Assembly (NCBI RefSeq): GCF_000717055.1
Contig: NZ_JNXI01000010.1
Coordinates: 124,001 to 188,000 of the forward strand
Source: Streptomyces iakyrus
GTDB lineage: Bacteria > Actinomycetota > Actinomycetes > Streptomycetales > Streptomycetaceae
DNA: 64,000 bases
Direction: 5' to 3'
Part shown: positions 34,691-42,348 of the stretch, piece by piece
How the letters are laid out: each line of letters opens with the position of its first letter
How positions within the stretch are numbered: position 1 is the first letter of the stretch
Notes under the pieces: model-generated
Told to the model about the DNA's origin: nothing
The model's database searches: none
The model's input: only the letters and a program-made list of their open reading frames with translations
Translations under genes and position numbers: made by a program

Positions 34691-34830
34691 CGTCGACGGT
34701 CGGCATCCCGGCGACGGCCGTCACCGCGGTCGTCGTCGCCACTCCGCCGAGACGCCGGCCGCCCCTCACCGGATCGCCCGAGAACTCCTCCGATGTCCGG
34801 GGCCGCGCATATGCCCCAACCGACCCGGAA

Positions 34831-34887
34831 GGCCCTTGCAGGAGTCCCGGCAACCGCGATGAGTCAGTGCATACTCGCACCAAGGGG
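34831..34887. repeat. Diverged repeat, left part (cf. 42127-42183)
   Basis: About 44 of 57 bases match 42127-42183. In this locus the sequence lies about 60 bp before the SMR gene. Its continuation in the 42-kb copy matches instead the end of the SMR gene and the sequence after it (35278-35333). The 42-kb copy is therefore a related locus that has lost the SMR gene. Confidence 0.65.
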
Positions 34888-34947
34888 ATGAACCGGTCGG
34901 TGAAGCGGTCACCCACGTGCCGCCCCGAGGTGTGGAGGGACTCACCC

Positions 34948-35301
34948 ATGGCCATGGCGTGGCTGCTCGTCATCGTCGCTGGACTGTTCGAGACCGGCTT
35001 CGCGGTGAGCCTCAAGCTGTCCCAGGGCTTCACCCGGTTGTGGCCGACCATCGGGTTCTGTGTTTTCGCATTGGCCAGCTTCGGTCTGCTGACGCTCTCG
35101 CTGAAGAAGCTGGACGTCGGCCCGGCGTATGCGGTGTGGACCGGCATCGGCGCGTCGGGCACGGCGATCTACGGCATGGCCTTCCTCGGCGACGTGGTCT
35201 CCACCCTCAAGATCGTCTCGATCACATTGGTGATCGTCGGGGTCATCGGTCTCCAACTCTCCGGCTCCGCCAGGGAGCGGGCCCGACCGCCGCAGCCGTG
35301 A
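34948..35301 (+). CDS. Small multidrug resistance (SMR) transporter, SugE/Gdx-like
   Basis: This 117-residue, four-TM protein has the essential Glu in TM1 (VAGLFETGFAVSLK) and the SMR motifs GPAYAVWTGIGA and LGDVVSTLKI. The G-L-F-E-T pattern is nearer the guanidinium/quaternary-ammonium SugE branch than EmrE. GGAGGG precedes the ATG. I looked upstream for a guanidine riboswitch and saw none convincing. It is convergent with the Crp gene. Confidence 0.9.
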   Translation: MAMAWLLVIVAGLFETGFAVSLKLSQGFTRLWPTIGFCVFALASFGLLTLSLKKLDVGPAYAVWTGIGASGTAIYGMAFLGDVVSTLKIVSITLVIVGVIGLQLSGSARERARPPQP

Positions 35302-35341
35302 CCAGCTGGTCCAGGTAGCAGCCAGGCGTGGGCGGATGACG

Positions 35342-36061
35342 TCAGCCTGCGGCGTCCTTGAGGCGGTCGCTGTCGAGGACGGTGATGCGGCCGCGGGCGA
35401 GGCGGATCAGACCGTGGTCGGCGTAGTCGCGCAGCACCTTGGTGCAGGTCTCGCGCGAGGTGCCGGCGAGCGCGGCGAGCTGTTCATGGGTGAGCGCGAT
35501 CTGCGGGTGCCGTGCGCCGGGCCGCAGGGGGCTCGTGGGCGGCTGGGCGGCGGTGAGCGTGTCGAGGGTGGTGGCGATGCGCTGGGCGACGGTCTTGAAC
35601 ACGCTGTCGGACAGCCGCTGTTCGAGATCCGCGAGCCGACGGCCGAGGATCGCGGTGATCCGCGCGGCGATCCTGGCGTCGGTCAGCAGGAACTTGTGAA
35701 CGTGGGCGCGGCTCATCACACAGACGGTGACGTCGTCCAGGGCTTCGGCGTAGTTGTCGTACATGTGCTGTCCGAGCAGCACCATCTCGCCGAAGATGGT
35801 GCCCGGGGTGATGATCGCGGTCGTGAGTGCCCGGCCGTCGGCGGAGACCCGGAAGACGCGCACGCGGCCCTTCTTGAGGATGAACAGCACCTCGGACGGC
35901 TGGGTGGGCGAGTAGAGGATTTCGCCCGCGTGGTACGTCTTCATCGGCGCGGCCTTCGCAATGGCCTCCATCTCCTGCTCGGACAGGTCGCAGAAGATGT
36001 CGACCTCGGCCAGGCACCAGGTCCGCTCCGCTTCGTCGGCATCGCTACCGGCGTCGGTCAT
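35342..36061 (-). CDS. Crp/Fnr-family transcription regulator
   Basis: This 239-residue regulator has a cyclic-nucleotide-binding fold at about residues 20-150 (GEILYSPTQPSEVLFILKKG, then PGTIFGEMVLLGQ). A C-terminal winged helix follows (LTHEQLAALAGTSRETCTK). There is no FNR-type N-terminal Cys cluster, although Cys16 and Cys24 near the start could bind a metal or Fe-S. It may control the adjacent membrane protein. Convergent with the SMR gene at 40 bp. Confidence 0.9.
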   Translation of the reverse strand: MTDAGSDADEAERTWCLAEVDIFCDLSEQEMEAIAKAAPMKTYHAGEILYSPTQPSEVLFILKKGRVRVFRVSADGRALTTAIITPGTIFGEMVLLGQHMYDNYAEALDDVTVCVMSRAHVHKFLLTDARIAARITAILGRRLADLEQRLSDSVFKTVAQRIATTLDTLTAAQPPTSPLRPGARHPQIALTHEQLAALAGTSRETCTKVLRDYADHGLIRLARGRITVLDSDRLKDAAG

Positions 36062-36249
36062 GGCGTGTGTCTCCTCGCGTCGTCCCGGGGCCCAGGGCGG
36101 GGGCGCGGCGCCCCATGCCGGGCTGGCCAGCGCGTCGGCGCTGTCCGCCAGACAGTAGGGCACCGCGTTCCCGTCGCTGCCTGTGCGACGCGGCGCGGCC
36201 CCCGAGGGTGGGGTGCCGGGGCCGGGTGTTGACGCGGGCGGTTCGGGGT

Positions 36250-36735
36250 TCATCCTCCGGCCGTGCTGGTGCGCTTGCCCATCACCTGGGCGATGCAGGA
36301 GAAGGCCAGGCCGGCCAGCAGCCCGAAGACCAGGTGGCCACCGAGGCTGGAGCTGGTGACGTCGTTCCACTCGAAGACCGGCATGCCCATGTTGGCGGGC
36401 ATGATCCACAGGGCGCCGACGGTCCACCACACGGCGCCGTAGGCCAGGCCGAGCACGACGGCGGGGGCGAGCTTGTGGGCGTACTGGCCCAGCAGGACGC
36501 CGAAGCCGATGCCGGCGAAGAGGGCGATGGCCAGGTGGATCAGCCAGCCGACGACGGCGTTGGTGGAGCCGAGCAGCCCGGCCACCATGGTGATCATGGC
36601 GGTGTCCGCCATCGGGCGGGACACCGACATCCAGATGCCGAACCCGACCCCGCCGACCAGTCCGGCCGCAGCGCCCCACACGGCGTGGACCGGGATGACG
36701 GCGGTGGTGGGAGATACCCGCAGCGTGGTTGCCAT
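36250..36735 (-). CDS. Four-TM integral membrane protein of unknown function
   Basis: This 161-residue protein has four hydrophobic helices with short loops. The helices contain Met and Trp clusters (LWIMPANMGMPVFEW), which might touch metal, but no known motif. It resembles small membrane proteins annotated only as conserved in Streptomyces stress regions. It lies 188 bp upstream of the Crp gene on the same strand. Confidence 0.75.
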   Translation of the reverse strand: MATTLRVSPTTAVIPVHAVWGAAAGLVGGVGFGIWMSVSRPMADTAMITMVAGLLGSTNAVVGWLIHLAIALFAGIGFGVLLGQYAHKLAPAVVLGLAYGAVWWTVGALWIMPANMGMPVFEWNDVTSSSLGGHLVFGLLAGLAFSCIAQVMGKRTSTAGG

Positions 36736-36795
36736 GACAGTGTGTCCTCTCCTGGTCGGGAACCTTGCTTCGATCCCGACGCTAGGAGCGGTGGC

Positions 36796-37029
36796 GTGTA
36801 CAGGTATGTGAGGGCGCTTACGTACGGGCCGGCGGGTTCGTGGGGCAGTTGGTGTACGCCCAGCCCTGTGGTGCGGGCGGCCCTCGCCGCATGGGCGGCA
36901 CCGGTCGCCGCGGTGACCGCCGTAGCCATCCGCCGCGGCGCGATGCCGGAGCGTCCCCGCCTCACCCTGCTCCGCCCGGCCGCCGCGATGCAGGCCGTCG
37001 TCGCCGAGCGCCACCTCGCGCGCCGCTGA
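36796..37029 (+). CDS. Possible 77-residue hypothetical protein
   Basis: A GTG at 36796 follows AGGAG by 7 nt and opens VYRYVRALTYGPAGSWG, then an Ala-rich helix, and ends ERHLARR. No family is recognised. It fills most of the 344-bp space between two minus-strand genes (36736-37079), which otherwise holds only the promoter of the membrane protein gene. It may be a remnant. Confidence 0.3.
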   Translation: MYRYVRALTYGPAGSWGSWCTPSPVVRAALAAWAAPVAAVTAVAIRRGAMPERPRLTLLRPAAAMQAVVAERHLARR

Positions 37030-37079
37030 CGCTGCGCCCACTGCCGGAGGGCGTCGGGCCGTGGGCTCACCGCATGCTC

Positions 37080-37382
37080 CTACCGCGCGTCTTCGGGCAC
37101 AGCCTCCACCGTGACCCCGTGCCAGAAGGCGACATGGTTCTTGATCTTCCTGGCGAAGGGGCTGGGGTGCGGGTAGTACCAGGCGGCATTCGGGTTGACG
37201 TCGCCGTTGACGGTCAGCGTGTAGTAGCGGGCGATCCCTTTCCAGGGGCACAGGGATCTCGCCCGGCTCTCGGTGAAGTACGCGCGGTTGAGCGACTCGG
37301 GCGGGAAGTAGTGGTTGCCCTCGATCACCACGGTGCGGTCCGCCTGGGCGAGCACCGTGCCATGCCACACAGCCCGCATCAT
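37080..37382 (-). CDS. DUF427 domain protein
   Basis: This 100-residue protein is a single DUF427 domain, recognised by MRAVWHGTVLAQADRTVVIEG, PPESL, and CPWKGIARYYTL followed by a Trp-Tyr-Tyr-Pro stretch. DUF427 proteins are small beta-rich proteins of unknown biochemical role, widespread in actinobacteria. It is divergent from the DoxX pseudogene. Confidence 0.9.
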   Translation of the reverse strand: MMRAVWHGTVLAQADRTVVIEGNHYFPPESLNRAYFTESRARSLCPWKGIARYYTLTVNGDVNPNAAWYYPHPSPFARKIKNHVAFWHGVTVEAVPEDAR

Positions 37383-37611
37383 GATCGTTCACCTTCGCGC
37401 CGGTCCTGCACGTTCACGCTGCGAAGGTAGAGCGTCGGTCCGGGGCCCGACGGTGATGCCGCTTACACTCCAGCGGGAGTCGGCCCTAGCGGTTCCCGAC
37501 GTGCCTTGCAGGCGGACCGCCAACCCCGGAACCTCGGGCTCCGCGAACTCGGCGAGTACCCTTCAACCAGGTGGTTTCTGCTTCAACAGCATTCCACGCC
37601 TGGAGGTCGTC

Positions 37612-38034
37612 ATGGACGTCCTGGTGCTCATCGGCCGCATCCTGTTCGCGGCACTCTTCCTCGCCTCGGCCGCCGGCCACCTCACCCGGACCACGATGAT
37701 GGCCGGGTACGCCGCGTCCAAAGAAAGGAGTGCCCGCCGCCGTGCCCGCCACGATCGGCAGCGGCCTGCTGATCCTCGTCGGCGGGCTGAGCATCCTGCT
37801 CGGCGTCTGGGCCGACCTGGGCGCGCTGTTGCTGGTCGTCTTCCTGGTGCCCACCGCGGTACTGATGCACGGGTTCTGGAAGGAGAGCGACCCACAGGCC
37901 CGGCCGTTGGAGATGGTCCAGTTCCAAAGGACCTAGCCCTGGCCGGAGCGGCCCTGATGCTGCTCGCCCTCATCGCACACGCCGGCACCGACCTGGGTCT
38001 GACGATCACTGGCCCGGCCTTCGACATCAACTGA
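37612..38034 (+). pseudogene. DoxX-family membrane protein with two compensating frameshifts
   Basis: The first frame gives MDVLVLIGRILFAALFLAS, ending with MAGYAASK. At about 37721-37728 AAAG is duplicated (CCAAAGAAAGGAG), and the homology moves one frame on (GVPAAVPATIGSG, then the ADLGALLLVV helix and MHGFWKE). At about 37927 one A is missing, and the homology returns to the first frame (KDLALAGAALMLLALIAHAG), ending at 38034. The result is a four-TM DoxX protein of about 140 residues, broken by +4 and -1 events that together restore frame. Confidence 0.75.
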
Positions 38035-38259
38035 CACGCCCGCGGTTCAGGCCCCCGCGGCGCCCGCACAGGCCAGACGCTCAAGGCGCGTCCGGCTATG
38101 CCGGGCGAGAGTTCAGCAGCAATCGGCCCCGACGCGGGCATCACTTCAGTGCCTCAGCCCACGCAGCAGAGTCCTCTGCAAGACGGTTGCCCGGCACCCA
38201 GGTTCGGACACACGCTGGGTGTCACGTATAGCTTCGCCGCCCGGGGATGGAGGCAACAC

Positions 38260-38688
38260 GTGGCCAAGGACTGTTCCGGAGCTTCTGCCCGATGCGGCGC
38301 GTGCCTGCGCTGCGGGCGGCGGCCCTGCACGCGGTGGCAGGGGCCACGCAGCGTCGTGCGGCTGGGCCGTACCGTGCTCACCTACCGCGGCTGTGTGCGC
38401 TGGTCGGCCGTAGCGGGCCTCGCCGCGTCCGGGCTGCTGGCCGGCGGGGCCATCACCGGCCTGCTGCTGCCCGGCGGAGCGGCAGCCACCTTGGTCGCGC
38501 TGGTCTGGGCGGCGTTCACGCTGCGGGTGATCCGCCTTGCGCCCGCCTGCCCCGGCCCCGACGGCGGGCCGGGTCCCGGCGGCGCGGGGGTGCGCGAGCC
38601 CCGGCGGCCGGGGCCCTGCCCGCCGGGCGGGGCGATTGCCCTGCCTCGGCCCGAGGACCCGTCCGGCGGCGCCGCAGCGCTCGCCTGA
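38260..38688 (+). CDS. Hypothetical protein, Cys-rich start and two TM segments
   Basis: This 142-residue product starts at a GTG preceded by GGATGGAGG. Five Cys occur within the first 22 residues (CSGASARCGACLRCGRRPC), suggesting a metal- or redox-active tail. Two adjacent hydrophobic segments (AGLAASGLLAGGAITGLLL and AATLVALVWAAFTL) follow, with a Pro/Gly-rich C-terminus. No known family was recognised. Confidence 0.55.
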   Translation: MAKDCSGASARCGACLRCGRRPCTRWQGPRSVVRLGRTVLTYRGCVRWSAVAGLAASGLLAGGAITGLLLPGGAAATLVALVWAAFTLRVIRLAPACPGPDGGPGPGGAGVREPRRPGPCPPGGAIALPRPEDPSGGAAALA

Positions 38689-38736
38689 CATGCCCGCTCC
38701 GCCGTCCCTGGAGCGGGCACCGTTGACCGGGAGCGG

Positions 38737-39378
38737 TCAGCAGCAGCCGGGCGAGGCGTTGCCGGAGAGGATCTGCTCGATGAGGGGGCGTCCGACGTCG
38801 TAGGCGTCGGCGACGGGCAGGATCTGCGCGTCGGGGTGCTCGGTGAGCCAGTCCTTGGCGGCGTCGGCGCCGGCGAAGAAGTGCACCTGGTTGCAGAAGG
38901 CGGCGCGGACCGAGGTCGGCGCGTCGGGGGTGACCACGGAGACCACGGCGCCGGCGGGCTCTACCTGGGTGGGCCCGTTGGGGGTGACGGTCAGGCGGAC
39001 CGGTTCACCGGTGGCCCGGCAGGGCGAGGTGACCTGCGCGGTGTGGCCGATGATGGCCGGGAAGACCAGGGTGTCCATGGCGCACCAGGCGTACAGGGTG
39101 CGGCCGTCGGCCTGGTAGCGGTGCGGAGTGGGGTTGTGGGTGAGGCCGTTGCCGATGATGCGGCCTTCGGTGTCGTACTCGGTGTCGGGCATGTCGGCCA
39201 GCGCCTCGCGGATGTCCTCCGCGCTGCGGCCCGCTTGGGCGGCGAGCTGGTCGACCGTGACCGGTTCCCCGGTCGTCAGCAGCGTCAGCAAGGGGCGTAG
39301 CAGCCACAGCTTCACGCCCGGGGCGCGGTTGACCGTGTCGGTGAAGCGGGCGGCCATCTTCTGGGTGTCGGTGTCCAC
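38737..39378 (-). CDS. merB: Organomercurial lyase
   Basis: This 213-residue enzyme cleaves C-Hg bonds, releasing Hg(II) for mercuric reductase. The catalytic set is present: Cys and Asp in LYAWCAMDTL (Cys96/Asp99 in the R831b numbering) and the second Cys in FCNQVHFFAG. A helical N-terminal domain precedes. The start is a GTG at 39378. It is read from its own MerR-type promoter, 49 bp upstream, just after merR. The extra C-terminal Cys pair (SPGCC) may hand off mercury. Confidence 0.93.
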   Translation of the reverse strand: MDTDTQKMAARFTDTVNRAPGVKLWLLRPLLTLLTTGEPVTVDQLAAQAGRSAEDIREALADMPDTEYDTEGRIIGNGLTHNPTPHRYQADGRTLYAWCAMDTLVFPAIIGHTAQVTSPCRATGEPVRLTVTPNGPTQVEPAGAVVSVVTPDAPTSVRAAFCNQVHFFAGADAAKDWLTEHPDAQILPVADAYDVGRPLIEQILSGNASPGCC

Positions 39379-39426
39379 GGCGGATCCTTCCCTTCCCTGT
39401 TGTGTGGATGGGTCCGATGCCTGGGA

Positions 39427-39457
39427 CCGTAGGGTCTGCCCCCGGGGTGAGGGTCAA
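39427..39457 (-). promoter_or_regulatory. MerR-type promoter of merB
   Basis: Reading the minus strand, -35 TTGACC (39452-39457) and -10 CTACGG (39427-39432) are 19 bp apart, with a dyad around ACCCTCACCCCGGGG in the spacer. The long spacer is the hallmark of promoters under-twisted by MerR proteins. The -35 overlaps the merR stop codon. Confidence 0.7.
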
Positions 39458-39894
39458 GCCCGCACGTGGCAGCCGCGGGGATCACCGGCCCAGCACAGGT
39501 CGCCCTCCGCCAGGTCCGCCTGATGCGCGGTCTCGAACTTCTCGATCCGTTCCAGGATCTGCTGCTGGGCGGCGATGCGCTGGTGCAGGCGTTCACGGGA
39601 GCGGTGCAGCAGCTCAGCGAGATGCGAGCCGACCGGATGCCCCGAGCTTTCCGTCCAGGCCGCGGTCAACTCGCGGATCTCGGCCACGGTCAGACCCAGG
39701 CCGCGCAGTTCGCCGATGAACCGCACACACCACAGGGCGTCGGCGTCGTACAGCCGGTAGTTGGCCGGGCTGCGGCCGAGGGTGTAGATCAGCCCGAGGT
39801 CGGTGTACTCGCGCAGGGCCTTGACCCTCACGCCGGTGCGGCGGGACAGCTCACCGACCGTCATCGGCCGGGACCTGCGCGCTTCCAAGGGCAT
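39454..39894 (-). CDS. merR: MerR-family regulator of merB
   Basis: This 146-residue protein has an N-terminal MerR HTH (TVGELSRRTGVRVKALREYT), a coiled-coil dimerisation helix (HRSRERLHQRIAAQQQIL) and a Cys-bearing end (LCWAGDPRGCHV) that may bind Hg(II). Its Cys spacing is unlike enterobacterial MerR. It follows merA by 21 bp and is followed by its presumed target promoter and merB. Confidence 0.88.
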   Translation of the reverse strand: MPLEARRSRPMTVGELSRRTGVRVKALREYTDLGLIYTLGRSPANYRLYDADALWCVRFIGELRGLGLTVAEIRELTAAWTESSGHPVGSHLAELLHRSRERLHQRIAAQQQILERIEKFETAHQADLAEGDLCWAGDPRGCHVRA

Positions 39895-39915
39895 CTCCGC
39901 CTCCTCTTTGGTGGT

Positions 39916-41352
39916 TCAGCCTGCGCAGCAGGAGAGCTTGGCGACGTCCGCGGTGAAGGTCTGGGCGGCGAGTTTGAGGGCTTCGGCCATGGTCAGGTAC
40001 GGGGCCCAGGTCTGGGCGAGCTGCTCGACGGTCAGTCCTGCCGTGATGGCGTAGGTGGCGGCTGTGATGAGGTCCCCGGCGCCGTCGGCGATCACGTGGA
40101 CGCCGAGCACGCGGCCGGTGCCGCGCTCGGCGACGAGCTTGACCAGGCCGCGCGTGTCACGGTTGGCCAGTGCCCTGGGCACGTGTTCCAGCGGCAGGGT
40201 GCGGCAGTCGCAGTGGATTCCGGCGTCGGCTACCTGGGCGTCGGTCATGCCGACGGCGGCGATGGCCGGGCTGGTGAACGTCACCCTGGGGAGCGCGGTG
40301 TAGTCCAGGGTGCGGCCCGCGCCGGTGAAGGCGTTGTCGGCGACGAGGGTGCCCTGGGCGGCGGCCACGTAGACGAACTGGGGGCCTCCGGCGACGTCGC
40401 CCGCGGCCCAGATCCGCTCGTTGGTGGTGCGCTGGTGGTCGTCGACGACGACTTCGCCGCGCGTCCCGGTCTTGACCCCCACCGCGTCGAGGTTCAGCCC
40501 GGCGGTGACGGGGCGGCGGCCGGTGGCGACCAGCAGCTTTTCGGCCCGCAGTTCGATCTCCTCGCTGCCGCGGCCGGCGGCGAGGGTGTAGCCGTGCTCG
40601 TCACGCCGGACGGCGGCCAGGGCCGCGCCGGTGTGCACGGTGATGCCCTCGGCGGCGAAGACCTCCTCGATCGCGGCGGAGACCTCGGGCTCTTCGAACG
40701 GGGCGAGCCGCTCCAGGGCCTCGATGACGGTCACCTCGGTGCCGAGGCGGGTGAAGAGCTGGGCCTGCTCCAGGCCGACCGCGTTCCCGCCGACCACCGC
40801 CATCGACTCCGGCAGCATGTCGAGCTCCATCGCCGTGGTGGACGTCAGATAGCCGGCCTGCTCCAGGCCGTCGACGGGCGGCGCCCAGGGGGCCGAGCCG
40901 GTCGCGATCAGATAGTGGGCGGCCTCGATCCGTCGCGTACCACCGTCCCGCAGGACCACGTCCAGCACCGGGGCCTCGGTGCTCCCGGCGAACGCAGCCG
41001 TGCCATGCGCGATCTCCCATCCGTAGTCGGCGGCGAGGCCGGTGTACTTCTCCGCCCGCAACTGCTCCACCAGGGCATCCTTGCCGCCGATCAGACCGGG
41101 GAAGCCGACCGGAACCTCGGCCGCGGCGAGCCCGGGGAAGCGCCCGGCCGCAGCGGCGCCGTGGCGGGCCTCGGCGGCGGCCAGCAGCGCCTTGGAGGGC
41201 ACGCAGCCCACATTGACGCAGGTGCCGCCGGTGGTGCCGCGCTCGACCATCACCACCCGCTTACCGCCGCCGGTAGCGGCGATGGCGGCGGCGAACGCCG
41301 CCGAGCCGGAGCCGATGACGGCCAGATCGACGCCGGAGTGTGTGGTGGTCAC
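39916..41352 (-). CDS. merA: Mercuric reductase
   Basis: This 478-residue FAD/NADPH disulfide oxidoreductase reduces Hg(II) to Hg(0) in the cytoplasm. It shows the FAD GxGxxA motif (VIGSGSAAFAAAIAA), the redox pair GGTCVNVGCVPSK and the C-terminal vicinal Cys (LSCCAG) that takes mercury from the solvent. No N-terminal HMA domain is present, as in other Streptomyces MerA. It is divergent from the ArsR-type regulator gene, with an AT-rich 121-bp promoter gap. Confidence 0.95.
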   Translation of the reverse strand: MTTTHSGVDLAVIGSGSAAFAAAIAATGGGKRVVMVERGTTGGTCVNVGCVPSKALLAAAEARHGAAAAGRFPGLAAAEVPVGFPGLIGGKDALVEQLRAEKYTGLAADYGWEIAHGTAAFAGSTEAPVLDVVLRDGGTRRIEAAHYLIATGSAPWAPPVDGLEQAGYLTSTTAMELDMLPESMAVVGGNAVGLEQAQLFTRLGTEVTVIEALERLAPFEEPEVSAAIEEVFAAEGITVHTGAALAAVRRDEHGYTLAAGRGSEEIELRAEKLLVATGRRPVTAGLNLDAVGVKTGTRGEVVVDDHQRTTNERIWAAGDVAGGPQFVYVAAAQGTLVADNAFTGAGRTLDYTALPRVTFTSPAIAAVGMTDAQVADAGIHCDCRTLPLEHVPRALANRDTRGLVKLVAERGTGRVLGVHVIADGAGDLITAATYAITAGLTVEQLAQTWAPYLTMAEALKLAAQTFTADVAKLSCCAG

Positions 41353-41473
41353 GGTGCTGCCTCCTCGTGCGGGGCCCGGGATTCCGGAGCCGCTGCTATG
41401 CGGGTTGCCGAATAGTTCAACGGCTCCATACTATGCGCTTAGGCGAATACTTCCAGTTGTGGAGGCCATCCGT

Positions 41474-41848
41474 ATGCCCCAGCGCCTGAACACCCCCTCC
41501 GTCCCGACTGCCGATGAGATCCCCTGCACCCATCTCGACACGGTGGCCAAGTTCTTCCGCGCCCTGTCCGACCCCACCCGGCTCAAGCTCCTGGAGTTCA
41601 TCCTGCGCGGCGAACGCACCAGTGCCGAGTGCGTCGAGCACGCCGGAATCTCCCAGCCCCGCGTGTCCGTGCACCTGTCCTGCCTCGTCGACTGCGGCTA
41701 CGTCACCGCCCGCCGGGACGGCAAGAAGCTGCGCTACTCCGTCGGCGACCCGCGCGTGGCAGACCTGGTCGTACTCGCCCGCTCGCTCGCCGCGGACAAC
41801 GCCACCGCCCTGACCTGCTGCACCCGCATCCCCGACAGCCAGGACTGA
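41474..41848 (+). CDS. ArsR/SmtB-family metal-sensing repressor
   Basis: This 124-residue winged-helix repressor (FRALSDPTRLKLLEFI, recognition helix AGISQPRVSVHLSCL) has Cys at CTHLD, ECVEHAG and LTCCTRI that could form a soft-metal site. In S. lividans the regulator of the mer genes is of this family although called MerR. Divergent placement next to merA supports mercury sensing. The ATG at 41474 is chosen over upstream in-frame codons because those lie in the promoter. Confidence 0.88.
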   Translation: MPQRLNTPSVPTADEIPCTHLDTVAKFFRALSDPTRLKLLEFILRGERTSAECVEHAGISQPRVSVHLSCLVDCGYVTARRDGKKLRYSVGDPRVADLVVLARSLAADNATALTCCTRIPDSQD

Positions 41849-41867
41849 AGAGCAAGGACCCCTCGCC

Positions 41868-42035
41868 ATGCCCACCACCGATCGGCCCCCGCGTCGCGAC
41901 CAAGAGCCCTCCGGCCGCGGCATGACCGCCGCCGCCCTGACGATCGCCTGCTGCGCCAGGCCCGCCCTCGCCGCCACGGGCGCTCTGTCTCGCCGCCGCC
42001 ATCCGGACGGCGGCCGTTACCACCGCCGTCCGTAG
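41868..42035 (+). pseudogene. Remnant of a small MerT-like membrane protein
   Basis: A frame starting 19 bp after the ArsR stop reads MPTTDRPPRR, then MTAAALTIACCARPALAATG, the vicinal-Cys first helix typical of short mercury transport proteins. It then turns Arg/His-rich and stops at 42035. After the GAL codons a neighbouring frame (LAAAIRTAAVTTAVRSRR) gives the expected hydrophobic continuation. This indicates an indel near 41985 and subsequent decay. Confidence 0.5.
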
Positions 42036-42126
42036 CCGCCGCTCCGGCGCGACAGCTGCTGCCCACCCACCGGATCGACCCAGAACTCCCACGACCAGGG
42101 CCGCCCCAGCCCCAGCCGGCCAGGTC

Positions 42127-42240
42127 GGCCCTCGCTGGGGTCCCGACGACCGCGGCTAGTCGGTGCACACTCGCGGCACGGGGCCCGCCCACCGCAGCTC
42201 TGACCAGCTGGTCCGGGTCGTGGCCAGGCGCGGGTACCGA
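42127..42240. repeat. SMR-locus scar: repeat of 34831-34887 joined to 35278-35333
   Basis: 42127-42183 matches the sequence upstream of the SMR gene, and 42181-42234 matches that gene's last codons plus the DNA following it (including GACCAGCTGGTCC and GCCAGGCG). In between, about 390 bp present at 35 kb are missing. The join falls at a GGGG/GGGC stretch. It is best explained as a second SMR locus that lost its gene by internal deletion. No gene is seen from 42036 to 42348. Confidence 0.65.
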
Positions 42241-42348
42241 TGTACGAGAGTGCCGGACGCCGCGCCATTTGACTGGGGTATGCCTCTTCGGCCTCCTCCA
42301 CGAGCGCAGATTTCATCACGGCTGGCCAGGCTTTTCGTACGGCCGTCC

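Noticed and set aside
34740..34947. Guanidine (ykkC) riboswitch upstream of the SMR gene
   Set aside because: SugE/Gdx genes often have one, and I looked for the conserved ykkC blocks, but found no convincing match; the region is instead partly the diverged repeat.
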